A DNA stretch of 64,000 nt from Caulobacter sp. FWC26 (GTDB lineage Bacteria; Pseudomonadota; Alphaproteobacteria; Caulobacterales; Caulobacteraceae). Made by a program: the position numbers and the translations under genes. Of this stretch, positions 45,591 through 54,520 are shown one piece after another (the stretch's first letter is position 1; each line of letters starts with the position of its first letter). The notes beneath the pieces are model-generated. The model searched no databases. It saw nothing but the letters and a program-made list of their open reading frames with translations, and was not told where the DNA came from. Where the stretch lies: contig NZ_CP033875.1 of the NCBI RefSeq assembly GCF_002742645.2, positions 2,520,001 to 2,584,000 on the forward strand, read 5' to 3'.

Positions 45591-45797
45591 CTAATTCATC
45601 CTGTGCCGGCGCACATAGGCCGCCGCCCGACGCATGGACTCCGCCTCCCGCGTCATGCCCATTTGGTCCAGCGTCACGGCCGCCGCCTCGGCCCGCGCCA
45701 CGACCTGGCCCAGCGAGGCGCCCGGAAACATCCCCACCAGATGCTCGGCGGCCTCCGCCCAATCGACCTCGTCCAGCGGCTTGGGGGTCTCGACCAT
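45591..45797 (-). CDS. Small hypothetical protein
   Basis: 68 residues from MVETPKPLDEVDWAEAAEHL; the ORF is open to 45830. Predicted all-helical, acidic first half and basic end (RRAAAYVRRHRMN). Not recognised. It lies between the kinase remnant and the XRE regulator. Confidence 0.5.
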   Translation of the reverse strand: MVETPKPLDEVDWAEAAEHLVGMFPGASLGQVVARAEAAAVTLDQMGMTREAESMRRAAAYVRRHRMN

Positions 45798-45937
45798 GCC
45801 GGCAGCTAACGCCGGTGATCGGGCATCCACAAGACCGTGAGGCGGGCTCCAGGCCCGGCCAACGGAAATATACTTGGCGGCGCGCTACCAATACCCGCCT
45901 GCCCGCGCGTCTACAGCTCCACCGTCCGGAGCCTGCC

Positions 45938-46336
45938 TTGCCCAGTCCCGCCAAGCATTATGTCGATCAACATGTCGGCGCCCGTATCCGCCTGCGCCGC
46001 CAGATCCTAAAGGTCAGCCAGGGCGGCCTGGCCGCCGATCTGGGCCTGACGTTCCAGCAGATCCAGAAATACGAGACCGGGGCCAACCGCATCGCCGCCT
46101 CGACCCTGCACGCCGCGGCCAAGGTGCTGCGAACCACCCCCGAATGGTTCTTCGAGGGCCTGCCACCGACAGCGCCAGGCGGCGAGCCAGGACCGTCTCC
46201 AGCCGCGCGCGCCCTGATCCGCCTTGGCGCTTGCCCCGAGGGCCCGGCCATCGCGCAGGCGATGGCCGCCCTGCCCGGCCCGCTTAAACGGCGCATCCTG
46301 GCCCTGCTGGCCGTCCTGGCCGAGGACGCCGACTAG
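45938..46336 (+). CDS. XRE-family helix-turn-helix regulator
   Basis: 132 residues from a TTG with GGAG 6 nt upstream (MPSPAKHYVDQHVGARIRLR). HTH_3 domain about 10-68: RRQILKVSQGGLAADLGLTF, QQIQKYETGANRIAASTLHA, KVLRTTPEWFF, like many alphaproteobacterial SinR-type regulators. The C-terminal ~60 residues are Ala/Pro-rich with LKRRILALLAVLAE. Convergent with the trb operon, which ends at 46333, overlapping its stop by about 4 nt. It may control the conjugation genes but this is only positional. Confidence 0.88.
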   Translation: MPSPAKHYVDQHVGARIRLRRQILKVSQGGLAADLGLTFQQIQKYETGANRIAASTLHAAAKVLRTTPEWFFEGLPPTAPGGEPGPSPAARALIRLGACPEGPAIAQAMAALPGPLKRRILALLAVLAEDAD

Positions 46337-46557
46337 GTGCTTCGAGGGTTTCGTCCGCGCACGAAGGCCCGGTCGCTGGCCATGAACTGGTCGAGCATCG
46401 GCACGACCAGCCGCACGGGTTCGGCCGGCTTGCCGCCGGTCTGGGCCGCGTGGGCCTGGGCGTAGGCTAGGAGATTGCGGTGGGTGGCGGCCGGCACGTC
46501 GAGGGTCATCTTGACCGGCGTCTCGTCCTCCAGCGGACGCAGCTTCAGCTTACTCAT
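46333..46557 (-). CDS. DUF2274 protein, last gene of the trb operon
   Basis: 74 residues (MSKLKLRPLEDETPVKMTLD). DUF2274 proteins typically follow trbI in ICE conjugation operons of Proteobacteria. Start overlaps the trbI stop (ATGA). KMTLDVPAATHRNLLAYAQA resembles a ribbon-helix-helix segment, so a DNA-binding role is possible. Confidence 0.88.
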   Translation of the reverse strand: MSKLKLRPLEDETPVKMTLDVPAATHRNLLAYAQAHAAQTGGKPAEPVRLVVPMLDQFMASDRAFVRGRNPRST

Positions 46558-47717
46558 CGAGGGGTCCTTTCGACATAGGGTTCGAGCACGAGGTCCTTGG
46601 TCAGCAGCACGCGCAGGGGCGCGCCGGGCCGGATCGTCAGGGTCGGGATGCGATCGAGGCTTCGGCCCACGACCTGGCGCCCGACATCGGTGACCGCGTC
46701 GGCGCCGCCGCGCCGGATCGCGCGAACCAGGTCCGACTCGTCGGACGAGGCTCCGCTTTCGGCCCCGATCGCCAGGAGCGTCGAAAGCCCGGCGGCGGCC
46801 AGGATGCGGCCGCCATGGCGGTCGACGCCGTCCTGCAGCCCCGCCATCCCCTGGGCGTCGGCGGCCGGCAACTTCTCCAGTACAATCGAGCGGCCCGAAG
46901 GCAGGATCAGGCGCGTCCACGCCACCCGCAGGCGGCTGTCGCCGGCCTTCACCTCGGCGGCGTATTCGCCGATCAGGCGCGCCCCGGCCGGGATCAGCAG
47001 AACGCCGCCGCCCAGGCTGTCGTGGACGCCCTGGGTGACCTGGGCGATGGCGACGCCCGGCGCGTCCGACCGCAATCCCGTCACGAGCGCGGCGGGGATC
47101 ACCGCGCCGGCCTGCAGCACGTAGGGCGAGGCCGGAGCCTGTAGCCGCTCGCCGCTGGTCGTCCTGGCGTCGATCGCCGGCGCCGCGGCCCCGGAATCCG
47201 CGGCGGCTGGCGCCGCCGGTGGGCCGCGCCCATCGGGTCGCGCCGCCGCGAACAGACCGCTCTGGCGCGCCGCCTGCCTGGCCGCCACGCGCGTCTGGCG
47301 CTCGACATCCGCCACCGGACGCTGCGGCGCTGTGATGGGCGGCGGGTCGGCCGGCGCGGGCTCGCCTGAGGGCCAGTCGACGTGCTTACCTTCGCGCTGG
47401 GCGGCCAGCATCGGGCGCCCCAGGTCACCGGGCAGCGGCGGTCCCAGGGCTGGAACCCCGGCTGGGCCGACATATCCCCGAGGCAGAGCCGTGACCCGCT
47501 CGGACGGCGCGCTGGCGGGCGGCGGGTCGGCCACTGGCGGCGGCGGCCGCCGCCGTTCCGACAGCGACCAGCCCAGCGCCGCGAACAGCCCCAGGGAAAG
47601 GGCAGCGCCGCTGACGACCAGCGCCCGCCGCGACAGCCGGGCCACCGGCGGCGACGCGCCGCGCAGGCGCAGCGACTTGGCGATCTCTTCCTCGGCAGGG
47701 GTGCGATCCTGGCTCAT
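46554..47717 (-). CDS. trbI: TrbI/VirB10 conjugation protein
   Basis: 387 residues. One membrane helix near 30-50 (RALVVSGAALSLGLFAALGW), a Pro-rich periplasmic linker to about 180, then the VirB10 beta-barrel domain (YVLQAGAVIPAALVTGLRSD; GVLLIPAGARLIGEYAAEVK; RLRVAWTRLILPSGRSIVLE). Spans the envelope and forms part of the T4SS core with TrbG. Starts inside the trbG stop (ATGA). Confidence 0.93.
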   Translation of the reverse strand: MSQDRTPAEEEIAKSLRLRGASPPVARLSRRALVVSGAALSLGLFAALGWSLSERRRPPPPVADPPPASAPSERVTALPRGYVGPAGVPALGPPLPGDLGRPMLAAQREGKHVDWPSGEPAPADPPPITAPQRPVADVERQTRVAARQAARQSGLFAAARPDGRGPPAAPAAADSGAAAPAIDARTTSGERLQAPASPYVLQAGAVIPAALVTGLRSDAPGVAIAQVTQGVHDSLGGGVLLIPAGARLIGEYAAEVKAGDSRLRVAWTRLILPSGRSIVLEKLPAADAQGMAGLQDGVDRHGGRILAAAGLSTLLAIGAESGASSDESDLVRAIRRGGADAVTDVGRQVVGRSLDRIPTLTIRPGAPLRVLLTKDLVLEPYVERTPR

Positions 47718-48493
47718 CGATCCGCCTCCGCCTTCGGCGCGAGCCGGACAAGACGGACGCGCTGAGCCCGACGCTTGTCGCCCAGGCGCAGCTCGGCGCG
47801 ATCGAACAGCCGGTCCAGAACGAGCCGACGGCCCTCGACGTGATAGTTGAGCAGCTCGGCGGACCGACCGTCGAGGCCCGTGCGATAGAGCGGCGGCAGA
47901 TCGTCCAGGGCCACGCCGGGACCAAACTCCACATAGGCCCGGCGCCCGTCATCGAACACCGCCACCGGGCGCCAGGCCGGGTGGTCGCCCTCGAGGCGAT
48001 AGGCGCGGTTGACCCGCATAAGGTCCAGGGTCTGCGTCACGGGCGCCGGCGGCGCGGCGACCACGGGGATCAGGCCTTGCCGGTAGCGCCACGACACCTG
48101 GGCGTTCCAGGTCCTGGCCGTCGCCCGCAGCTCCAGATGGTAGGTGCGCCGGTCGGTGTTGATAACCAGGTTGGTGGCCAGGCCTGGCTCGGTCGGCTTG
48201 ACGAGCACATGGACCCGGCGAGCCGCGCCGGCGCCGCTGCTGGTGTCGCCGATCACCCAGCGAGCGGTGTCGCCGGCCGCGACCGCCCCCTGGGAGACAA
48301 GCGTCTCGCCCGGCTCGAGCACGATGTCGGTAATGCGGCCTGGGGTGGCCAGGAGCGGATAGACGCCGGTCTCCTCGTAGTCGAACGCGATCATGCCGGC
48401 CGGGGCGGCCAGGCGCGGATCGCGATCCTCGGCGCCGGCGGAAGAGACGCACAACAAGCCGGCGACGCCGGCATAGGCAGCCAACCGGATCAT
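47714..48493 (-). CDS. trbG: TrbG/VirB9 conjugation protein
   Basis: 259 residues from MIRLAAYAGVAGLLCVSSAG, a clean signal peptide; the much longer open frame upstream is a shadow of trbF and trbL. VirB9/CagX pattern: YPLLATPGRITDIVLEPGET, TNLVINTDRRTYHLELRATA, VSWRYRQGL and YVEFGPGVALDDLPPLY. Outer-membrane-associated core subunit. Starts inside the trbF stop (ATGA). Confidence 0.93.
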   Translation of the reverse strand: MIRLAAYAGVAGLLCVSSAGAEDRDPRLAAPAGMIAFDYEETGVYPLLATPGRITDIVLEPGETLVSQGAVAAGDTARWVIGDTSSGAGAARRVHVLVKPTEPGLATNLVINTDRRTYHLELRATARTWNAQVSWRYRQGLIPVVAAPPAPVTQTLDLMRVNRAYRLEGDHPAWRPVAVFDDGRRAYVEFGPGVALDDLPPLYRTGLDGRSAELLNYHVEGRRLVLDRLFDRAELRLGDKRRAQRVRLVRLAPKAEADR

Positions 48494-49179
48494 GCGCCGA
48501 ACTCCTTGGACCAGGCGATGGCGCTGACGAAGACGCCCAGCGGGTTGGACCGCAGGCCCTCGGCGGTCGTGGGCGGCTTGATCCGCACCGTCAGGATGGC
48601 GGTCCAGCGCTCGGTGGCGATCAGCTGGCCGCCCTCGAAGCGCTGCTCGGTCCAGGCGACGCGGAAGCTCGACGGAGACGCGCGCACGACGCTGGTCACC
48701 GACACGACTGCCTGGGCCTTGCCGACCTGGCTGAACGGGTCGGCGCGGCGGGCGTGGTCGGAGAGCGCCGCCGCGCCCGCCGCGTCGGTGAAATCGTAGG
48801 CGCGCAGCCAGGCCTGACGCATCAGGACCGGGTCGGTGGAGATGGTGCGCACGTCGGCGACGAAACGGGCCAGGGTCCAGGCGATCATGGCGTCGGTCGG
48901 TCGCGCGCCTTGGGCGGCGGGCGCAACGACGCGCGGCTCGCCCAGGCGGTCGACCTCCACGACCCAGGGCGTCACGCCGCCGCGCAACGACAGGGCCACG
49001 AGCCCGCCGGTCAGGCCGCCGCTGAGGGCGAGCAGCCCCAGGGCCATCAGGCGCCAGTTGCGAGCCTGGACGCGGGCCGAGCCAATGCGCTCGTCCCAGG
49101 CCTGCCCGGCCCGTTGATAGGGGGTTTCGGGCGCCGGGGTCGCGCCGAAGCGCGCCGACCCCTTGAGCGGGCTCATCAT
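48490..49179 (-). CDS. trbF: TrbF/VirB8 conjugation protein
   Basis: 229 residues. Cytoplasmic N-terminus with NPYQ-like ETPYQRAGQAWDERIGSA, one helix at about 42-62 (LMALGLLALSGGLTGGLVAL), then the NTF2-like periplasmic domain (PTDAMIAWTLARFVADVRTI; FRVAWTEQRFEGGQLIATER). Inner-membrane scaffold of the T4SS. ATGA overlaps on both sides. Confidence 0.93.
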   Translation of the reverse strand: MMSPLKGSARFGATPAPETPYQRAGQAWDERIGSARVQARNWRLMALGLLALSGGLTGGLVALSLRGGVTPWVVEVDRLGEPRVVAPAAQGARPTDAMIAWTLARFVADVRTISTDPVLMRQAWLRAYDFTDAAGAAALSDHARRADPFSQVGKAQAVVSVTSVVRASPSSFRVAWTEQRFEGGQLIATERWTAILTVRIKPPTTAEGLRSNPLGVFVSAIAWSKEFGA

Positions 49180-50429
49180 CTATCCTCCGAAAGGCTGGGC
49201 GCCGCGCCGGCGCTGTGATCGTCGCCGCTGCCGACGGCGTGGACGGCCATGGCCGCGCCATGGGCCAGGGTCTGGCGGTGCTGCAGGTCGCGAGCCCAGG
49301 CGGGCGCGGCGGACGGCGCGCCCTCGCCGCTCTCGCCGCCGCCTTCGCCGGAGCCTCCGCCCGAGTTTCCGGCGGGACCGCTGCCGCCGCGCGCCGCCGC
49401 GCCGGCCGACGACGAGCTGGTCCCGCCACCGGAAGGGCCCGAGGGGGGCGGAGCGTCAGGGGTCGGGGCCGCGCCGCCGGCCGGCGGGGTACGCCCACCC
49501 GCACCGGCCGCCGCCGCGCCAGCGCCGGACGCGCCCACGCCGCTCGCCGCCATCTGCGCCGCGGCCGCGCCGGCCATGGCCATGCCCCCGACCACCAGGC
49601 CCGTGCCGACGGCCGCGCCGGCGCCCAGCTGGGGCGCGCCCGACACCAGGCCCGAAGCCACGCCCGGCCCGAAAATCGACAGGCCCAGCAAGGTGAGCGC
49701 CGCCAGGGCGATGGCCAGCACCCCTTCCAGGGTCGGCTGGCCGGCGCCGGCGGCGTTGAACTCGGCAAAGAGCGAGGACCCGATGCCGACGATCACCGCC
49801 AGCACCATGACCTTCACGCCGCTGGCGATGACGTTGCCCAGAACCTTCTCGGCCAGGAACGCGGTGCGTCCGAAGAGCCCGAAGGGGACGAGGACGAAGC
49901 CGGCCAGGGTCACCAGCTTGAACTCGATCAGCACCACGAAGATCTGGATGGCGATGATGAAGAAGGCGACGATGACCAGCAGGGCCGCCGCCAGCAGGAT
50001 GACGATCTGGACGATGTTCTCGAAGAAGCCGGGAAATCCGCCGAGTTCGGCGGCCGCCTGCAGCAGCGGCTTGCAGGACGACACGCCCAGGGCCGCCAGG
50101 CGGCCGGGCCGCAAGAAATCCTCGGCCGATACCCCTGCCCCCGAAGCCTTCAGGCCAAGGCCCGAGAAGCTCTTGAGGACGATCAGCGACAGAGCGTGGA
50201 AGTTGCCGATCAGGAACGCAAAGAACCCGACATAGAGGGTCTTCTTGACCAGGCGGGCCAGGACATCCTCGCCAGACGCCCAGGCCCAGAAGAGCGCCGC
50301 CAGGGTGACGTCAATGGCCACCAGGGTCGTCGACAGGAAGGCGACCTCCCCGCCCAGCAGGCCAAAGCCGCTGTCGAGATAGCGGTTGAAGGTGTCGAAG
50401 AAGCGATCGATGACGCCGACGTCGTTCAT
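49176..50429 (-). CDS. trbL: TrbL/VirB6 conjugation protein
   Basis: 417 residues from MNDVGVIDRFFDTFNRYLD; the ORF extension to 50732 shadows trbK and trbJ. About six membrane helices between residues 30 and 270 (IVILLAAALLVIVAFFIIAI; FVVLIEFKLVTLAGFVLVPF; VMVLAVIVGIGSSLFAEF). The C-terminal ~130 residues are a low-complexity Gly/Ala/Ser/Pro tail, usual for TrbL. Inner-membrane channel component. Confidence 0.92.
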   Translation of the reverse strand: MNDVGVIDRFFDTFNRYLDSGFGLLGGEVAFLSTTLVAIDVTLAALFWAWASGEDVLARLVKKTLYVGFFAFLIGNFHALSLIVLKSFSGLGLKASGAGVSAEDFLRPGRLAALGVSSCKPLLQAAAELGGFPGFFENIVQIVILLAAALLVIVAFFIIAIQIFVVLIEFKLVTLAGFVLVPFGLFGRTAFLAEKVLGNVIASGVKVMVLAVIVGIGSSLFAEFNAAGAGQPTLEGVLAIALAALTLLGLSIFGPGVASGLVSGAPQLGAGAAVGTGLVVGGMAMAGAAAAQMAASGVGASGAGAAAAGAGGRTPPAGGAAPTPDAPPPSGPSGGGTSSSSAGAAARGGSGPAGNSGGGSGEGGGESGEGAPSAAPAWARDLQHRQTLAHGAAMAVHAVGSGDDHSAGAAPSLSEDR

Positions 50430-50653
50430 GACGCCGCCCCGCCGAAGAATCGCGCCCGAGCCCCAGCCCAGGCCGCCTTGCAGCCGGAGTCGCGTCCTGC
50501 CGCCTCGCCCAGGCCCTGGCAGCGCGCCAGCTCCGGATCGACCGGCGCGAGCTTGGCCGGTCCGGTCTGTGATGGATGGGAGGCCCCGCCCGCCAAGACA
50601 GCGGCCCCCAGCAGGATGATCAGTGCGGTCCCCCAGGCGAGGGACCGGGTCAC
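50426..50653 (-). CDS. trbK: TrbK-like entry-exclusion small protein
   Basis: 75 residues from GTG, N-terminal hydrophobic segment LAWGTALIILLGAAVLAGGA, and a C-terminal RCQGLGEAAGRDSGCKAAWA typical of the alternative TrbK found between trbJ and trbL. Expected to block mating with cells carrying the same element. GTGA and ATGA overlaps with neighbours. Confidence 0.8.
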   Translation of the reverse strand: MTRSLAWGTALIILLGAAVLAGGASHPSQTGPAKLAPVDPELARCQGLGEAAGRDSGCKAAWAGARARFFGGAAS

Positions 50654-51378
50654 GGCGTTCCAGCGCTCCCGATGAAGCGTGAGAACCGGGCCTTGGCGTC
50701 GGCGCGCGCGGCGGCCCGGTCGGCGGCCTCAAGGGCCTGGGCTCGTCCTTGGGCGGCGCTCAGCGCCAGAAGGTCGGCGAGTTGCTGGGCCTGGAGCGCC
50801 AGGAGCTGGTTGCCGGCCTGGGCGGCCTGCAGGCCGCCGACCGCGCCTTGGCTCTGGCCGATCAGGTTGGTCAGCTGGTCGCGGCTCGCGCCCAGGCCGC
50901 CGACCACGCCGGCCTGGACCTTCAGGGCGTCCTCGAAGCCGGCGACCGCCGCGCCCCACCGCGTCTCGGCCCGTTGGGTCAGGGCCGCGTCCGAGGCCGA
51001 GAGCGCGATCGCCCCGTACTGCGTGCGAAAGGCCTCGCGGATCTGCGCCACGTCGTAGGCCAGCCCCTGGGCTTGGCCCAACAGCTCGCGGGTGCCGTCG
51101 ACCTGGGCCTGCAGGGCCGCCAGCGAGGAATAGGGCAAGCTCGCCAGACTGCGGGTCTGGCCGATCAGCATCTGGGCCTCGTTCTGCAGCGAGGTGATCT
51201 GGTTGTTGATCGTCTGAAGGGCCCGGGCCGCCTGCAGGACGTTCTGGGCGTAGTTGGTCGGATCAAAGACCGTGAACTGAGCGCGGGCCCGGGCTGGAGC
51301 GATCAGGCCGGCCAGGCCCGTCGCGGCGAGCAGCCATGCGGGGCCAGCCGACGCCAGGCGGCGACGGGTAAGGGTCAT
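50650..51378 (-). CDS. trbJ: TrbJ/VirB5 conjugation protein
   Basis: 242 residues from MTLTRRRLASAGPAWLLAAT, a signal peptide with a twin-arginine look. Then FTVFDPTNYAQNVLQAARAL and a long helical region (INNQITSLQNEAQMLIGQTR), the standard TrbJ start. Secreted pilus-tip or stabilising component. The upstream in-frame extension to 51441 overlaps trbE and is rejected. Confidence 0.92.
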   Translation of the reverse strand: MTLTRRRLASAGPAWLLAATGLAGLIAPARARAQFTVFDPTNYAQNVLQAARALQTINNQITSLQNEAQMLIGQTRSLASLPYSSLAALQAQVDGTRELLGQAQGLAYDVAQIREAFRTQYGAIALSASDAALTQRAETRWGAAVAGFEDALKVQAGVVGGLGASRDQLTNLIGQSQGAVGGLQAAQAGNQLLALQAQQLADLLALSAAQGRAQALEAADRAAARADAKARFSRFIGSAGTP

Positions 51379-53816
51379 GTCGACGTCTCCGGAGGGTTGG
51401 CCGGCGCGGCGGGGCCGCCCGGCAGGAGGTCGGCGGCCCAAGCCAGGCCACGCGCGCGCAACCAGGCTGCGGCGAAGCCGTCCCGGCCATGAGCGGCCAG
51501 GGTCTGGCTGATCGCCCGCTGATCGCTCTTTGAGGAGGCCGCGCAGAAGGCCAGCGCGACCGGCCCCAGGCCAAGGTCGAACAGCCGGTCGCCGACACTT
51601 GATTGCAGGTAGTAGTCGCGGGCCGGCGTGGCGCGGGCGAGAATCTCGATCTGCCGCGCGTTGAGACCAAACCGCGCGTAGGCGGCCGCGCCCTGCGGCT
51701 CCAGGGCGCGCGGGTTGGGCAGGAAGATGCGGGTTGGGCAGCTTTCGATGATCGAGGCGGCGATCGGGCTCTGGGTGACGTCGGCCAGGGACTGGGTGGC
51801 GAAGACGACCGACGCGTTCTTCTTGCGCAGGGTCTTCAGCCAGGTGCGCAGCTGGGCCCCGAACGCGGCGTCGTCGAGCGCCAGCCAGCCCTCATCGATG
51901 AGAATGAGGGTCGGTCGGCCGTCCAGGCGCCGCTCGATCCGATGGAAGAGATAGGCCAGCACCGCCGGCGCGGCCGCGCCGCGCGCCAGGCCCTCGGTCT
52001 CGAAGACCTGGATGTCGGCCTCGCCGAGCGCTTCGCCAGCCCCATCCAGCAGGCGCCCGTGCGCCCCGCCCAGCACGAACGGAGCCAGCGCCGCCTTCAG
52101 GGGCGGACTGGCCAGCAGCGCGACCAAACCCGTCAGAGTGCGCTCGGCCAAAGGGGCGCCGGCCAGACTGCCTAGCGCCGCCCAAAGGTGCTCGCGCACG
52201 GCCGGGGTGATGGCGACACCCTCGCGGGCGAGGATCGCCGCCAGCCAGTCGGCCGCCCAGGCGCGCTCCTCGGACGCGTCGATCAGGGCCAGCGGCTGGA
52301 GGATCGGCGCGGCCCGGCTCTCGCCCGACAGGTCCTGGAAGTCGCCGCCCATGGCGAGCGCGGCCGCGCGGCTTGAGGCGCCGAAGTCGAAGGCGAAGAC
52401 CTGCGCGTGCGGGTAGCGTCGGAACGACAGGGCCAGCATGGCCAGCAGGACGCTCTTGCCCGCGCCGGTCGGCCCCACGACCAGGGTGTGGCCGACATCG
52501 TCGATATGCAGCGACAGCCGAAACGGCGTCGAGCCGGCGGTGCGCGCGATCAGCAGCGGCGGGCCGCCCAGGTGGCGGTTGCGCTCGGGTCCGGCCCAGA
52601 CGGCCGACATGGGCGCCAGGTGGGCCAGGTTCAGGGTCGACAGCGGCGGCTGGCGGACATTGGCGTAGGCGTGGCCGGGGACGGTGCCCAGCCAGGCCTC
52701 GACGGCGTTGACGTCCTCGCGAATGACCGTGAGGTCGCGCCCCTGGATCACCTTCTCGGCCAGGGCCAGCTTGGCGTCGGCGCGGGACGGATCCTCGTCC
52801 CAGACCACGAGACTGGCCGTGACATAGGCGTAGGCCACCGCGTCGCCGCCGAGGTCCTGCAGAGCCAGGTCGGCCTCGCCGGCCTTGTTGGCCGCATCGT
52901 TGTCGACCAGGGCCGAGGGCTCCTGGGTCAGGGCCTCGCGCAGCAGAACCAGCACCGACTTGCGCTTGGCGAACCACTGGCGGCGGATCTTGCCCAGGAG
53001 CGCCTGGGCGGCGGCCTTGTCCAGGCAGAGCGCACGGGTGGACCAGCGATAGGCGAAGGCCAGGCGGTTGAGATCGTCGAGCAGGCCCGGCGTGGTCGAC
53101 GGCGGAAAGCCGACCAGGGTCAGGACGCGCAGGTGCGCGCGGCCCAGCCGAGGTTCAAGCCCGCCGGTCAGGGGCTCGGTCGCGAGAAGGCTGTCGAGAT
53201 GGATGGGGGTTTCAGGGACGGCCACGCCCTGGCGTCCGGTCGACACCGTCCCGTGCAGGAAGCGCAAGGTCGCTGGATCATCGAGCCAGGCTAGTTGCGG
53301 CATCAGGCCATCGAGCAGCGCCAGCAGCCGGCCAGACCGATCGATGAAGGCGGCCAGCTCGGCGCGCCAGTCGACGTCGCGCCCGGCCCGCCCCTCGACG
53401 AAGAGGCGCTCGATGCGGCCCCGCTGCTCGGCGGGCGGCAGGAAGCTGAGGGTCAGGAAATAGCGGCTCTCGAAGTGCTCGCCGCTGTCCTGGAAGTCGG
53501 CCCGACGCTCGGCGTCGACCAGGGCCGACATCGGGTCGGGAAAGCGGCTGTCGGGATAGGCCGCGGACGGGTCGCGCCGCGCTTCCACGAAGATCGCCCA
53601 GCCCGAACCCAGACGGCGCAGGGCGCCGTTAAGCCGCGCGGCGACGGCGGCGACCTCCGCGTCGGTGGCGCTGTCGAGGTCGGGGCCGCGGAATTCGGCG
53701 GTGCGCTGGAAGCCGCCGTCCTTGTTGAGGACGACACCGGGGGCGACCAGTGCCGCCCACGGCAGGAAGTCGGCCAACAGGGCCGAACGGCGGCGGTATT
53801 CGCGAAGGTCGAGCAC
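51375..53816 (-). CDS. trbE: TrbE/VirB4 ATPase
   Basis: 813 residues from GTG. N-terminal CagE/TrbE domain (LLADFLPWAALVAPGVVLNK), Walker A VVGPTGAGKSVLLAMLAL near residue 445, Walker B LILIDEGWLALDD near 633, then KKNASVVFATQSLADVTQSP. Energises pilus assembly and substrate transfer. It begins 3 nt after the trbD stop. Confidence 0.94.
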   Translation of the reverse strand: MLDLREYRRRSALLADFLPWAALVAPGVVLNKDGGFQRTAEFRGPDLDSATDAEVAAVAARLNGALRRLGSGWAIFVEARRDPSAAYPDSRFPDPMSALVDAERRADFQDSGEHFESRYFLTLSFLPPAEQRGRIERLFVEGRAGRDVDWRAELAAFIDRSGRLLALLDGLMPQLAWLDDPATLRFLHGTVSTGRQGVAVPETPIHLDSLLATEPLTGGLEPRLGRAHLRVLTLVGFPPSTTPGLLDDLNRLAFAYRWSTRALCLDKAAAQALLGKIRRQWFAKRKSVLVLLREALTQEPSALVDNDAANKAGEADLALQDLGGDAVAYAYVTASLVVWDEDPSRADAKLALAEKVIQGRDLTVIREDVNAVEAWLGTVPGHAYANVRQPPLSTLNLAHLAPMSAVWAGPERNRHLGGPPLLIARTAGSTPFRLSLHIDDVGHTLVVGPTGAGKSVLLAMLALSFRRYPHAQVFAFDFGASSRAAALAMGGDFQDLSGESRAAPILQPLALIDASEERAWAADWLAAILAREGVAITPAVREHLWAALGSLAGAPLAERTLTGLVALLASPPLKAALAPFVLGGAHGRLLDGAGEALGEADIQVFETEGLARGAAAPAVLAYLFHRIERRLDGRPTLILIDEGWLALDDAAFGAQLRTWLKTLRKKNASVVFATQSLADVTQSPIAASIIESCPTRIFLPNPRALEPQGAAAYARFGLNARQIEILARATPARDYYLQSSVGDRLFDLGLGPVALAFCAASSKSDQRAISQTLAAHGRDGFAAAWLRARGLAWAADLLPGGPAAPANPPETST

Positions 53817-53819
53817 GGC

Positions 53820-54086
53820 TCAGGCCTCCAGGCGCACGGGCAGGCGCACGTGGCGGCGGCCCACGTCGAAGATCTGCGGGTCGCGCCGCGCGATCCAGAC
53901 GGCCAGGCCATGACCGACCAGCCAGACCGCCAGGCCGACGATCCAGAGCCGCAGGCCCACGCCCAGGGCCGCGGCCAGGGTGCCGTTGACCAGGGCGATC
54001 GCGCGCGGGGCGCCGGCCAGCAGCATCGGTTCGGTCAGGGCCCGATGGACGGGCGCGGCGAACCCGATCGCGCGATCGCCCGCCAT
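53820..54086 (-). CDS. trbD: TrbD/VirB3 conjugation protein
   Basis: 88 residues from MAGDRAIGFAAPVHRALTEP, the usual VirB3 opening, and two adjacent membrane helices (AIALVNGTLAAALGVGLRLW; IVGLAVWLVGHGLAVWIARR). The ATG shares its A with the trbC stop (TGATG). Confidence 0.9.
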   Translation of the reverse strand: MAGDRAIGFAAPVHRALTEPMLLAGAPRAIALVNGTLAAALGVGLRLWIVGLAVWLVGHGLAVWIARRDPQIFDVGRRHVRLPVRLEA

Positions 54087-54472
54087 CAGACCAGCGCTCC
54101 GCCGCCGAACGAGAAGAACGACAGGAAGAAGGAGCTGGCGGCGAAGGCGATCGACAGCCCAAAGACGATCTGGATCAGCTTGCGAGAGCCGCCGGAGGTC
54201 TCGCCGAACGCCAGGGTCAGGCCCGTGACGATGATGATGATCACCGCGATGATCTTGGCGACCGGCCCTTCGACCGACTCCAGGATCTGCTGCAGGGGCT
54301 CTTCCCAGGGCATGCCCGAGCCGGCCGCCTGGGCCTGGGCGCTGATCAGCGCCAAGCCCAGGGTCAGGCCGCCCAGGAGCCACGGCTTGAGCTTGGGAAG
54401 TCGGTCGCGAAGGCGCGCATGGATGGGCTGGCCGGGCGCATAAGCGCGCGGCAGGGCAAGGCTCGTGGACAC
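54086..54472 (-). CDS. trbC: TrbC/VirB2 pilin
   Basis: 128 residues from GTG with AAGGAGA 7 nt upstream. Long signal ending about LALISAQAQA, then two hydrophobic segments (PVAKIIAVIIIIVTGLTLAF; LIQIVFGLSIAFAASSFFLS) flanking the basic loop GETSGGSRK, as in VirB2 pilins. Confidence 0.92.
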   Translation of the reverse strand: MSTSLALPRAYAPGQPIHARLRDRLPKLKPWLLGGLTLGLALISAQAQAAGSGMPWEEPLQQILESVEGPVAKIIAVIIIIVTGLTLAFGETSGGSRKLIQIVFGLSIAFAASSFFLSFFSFGGGALV

Positions 54473-54520
54473 GAGACCATCTCCTTCAACAATGTCGGGG
54501 GGTTGGGGGGGCTTAGGGTC

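Noticed and set aside
49180..49560. Gly/Ala/Ser/Pro repeats as a repeat array
   Set aside because: They are the low-complexity C-terminal tail of TrbL, common in the family. No CRISPR-like spacing was seen anywhere in the window.
47714..49768. A single 684-codon minus ORF spanning trbG, trbF and part of trbL
   Set aside because: Only the last 259 codons are TrbG with its own signal peptide; the rest is Arg/Pro-rich shadow of trbF and trbL.
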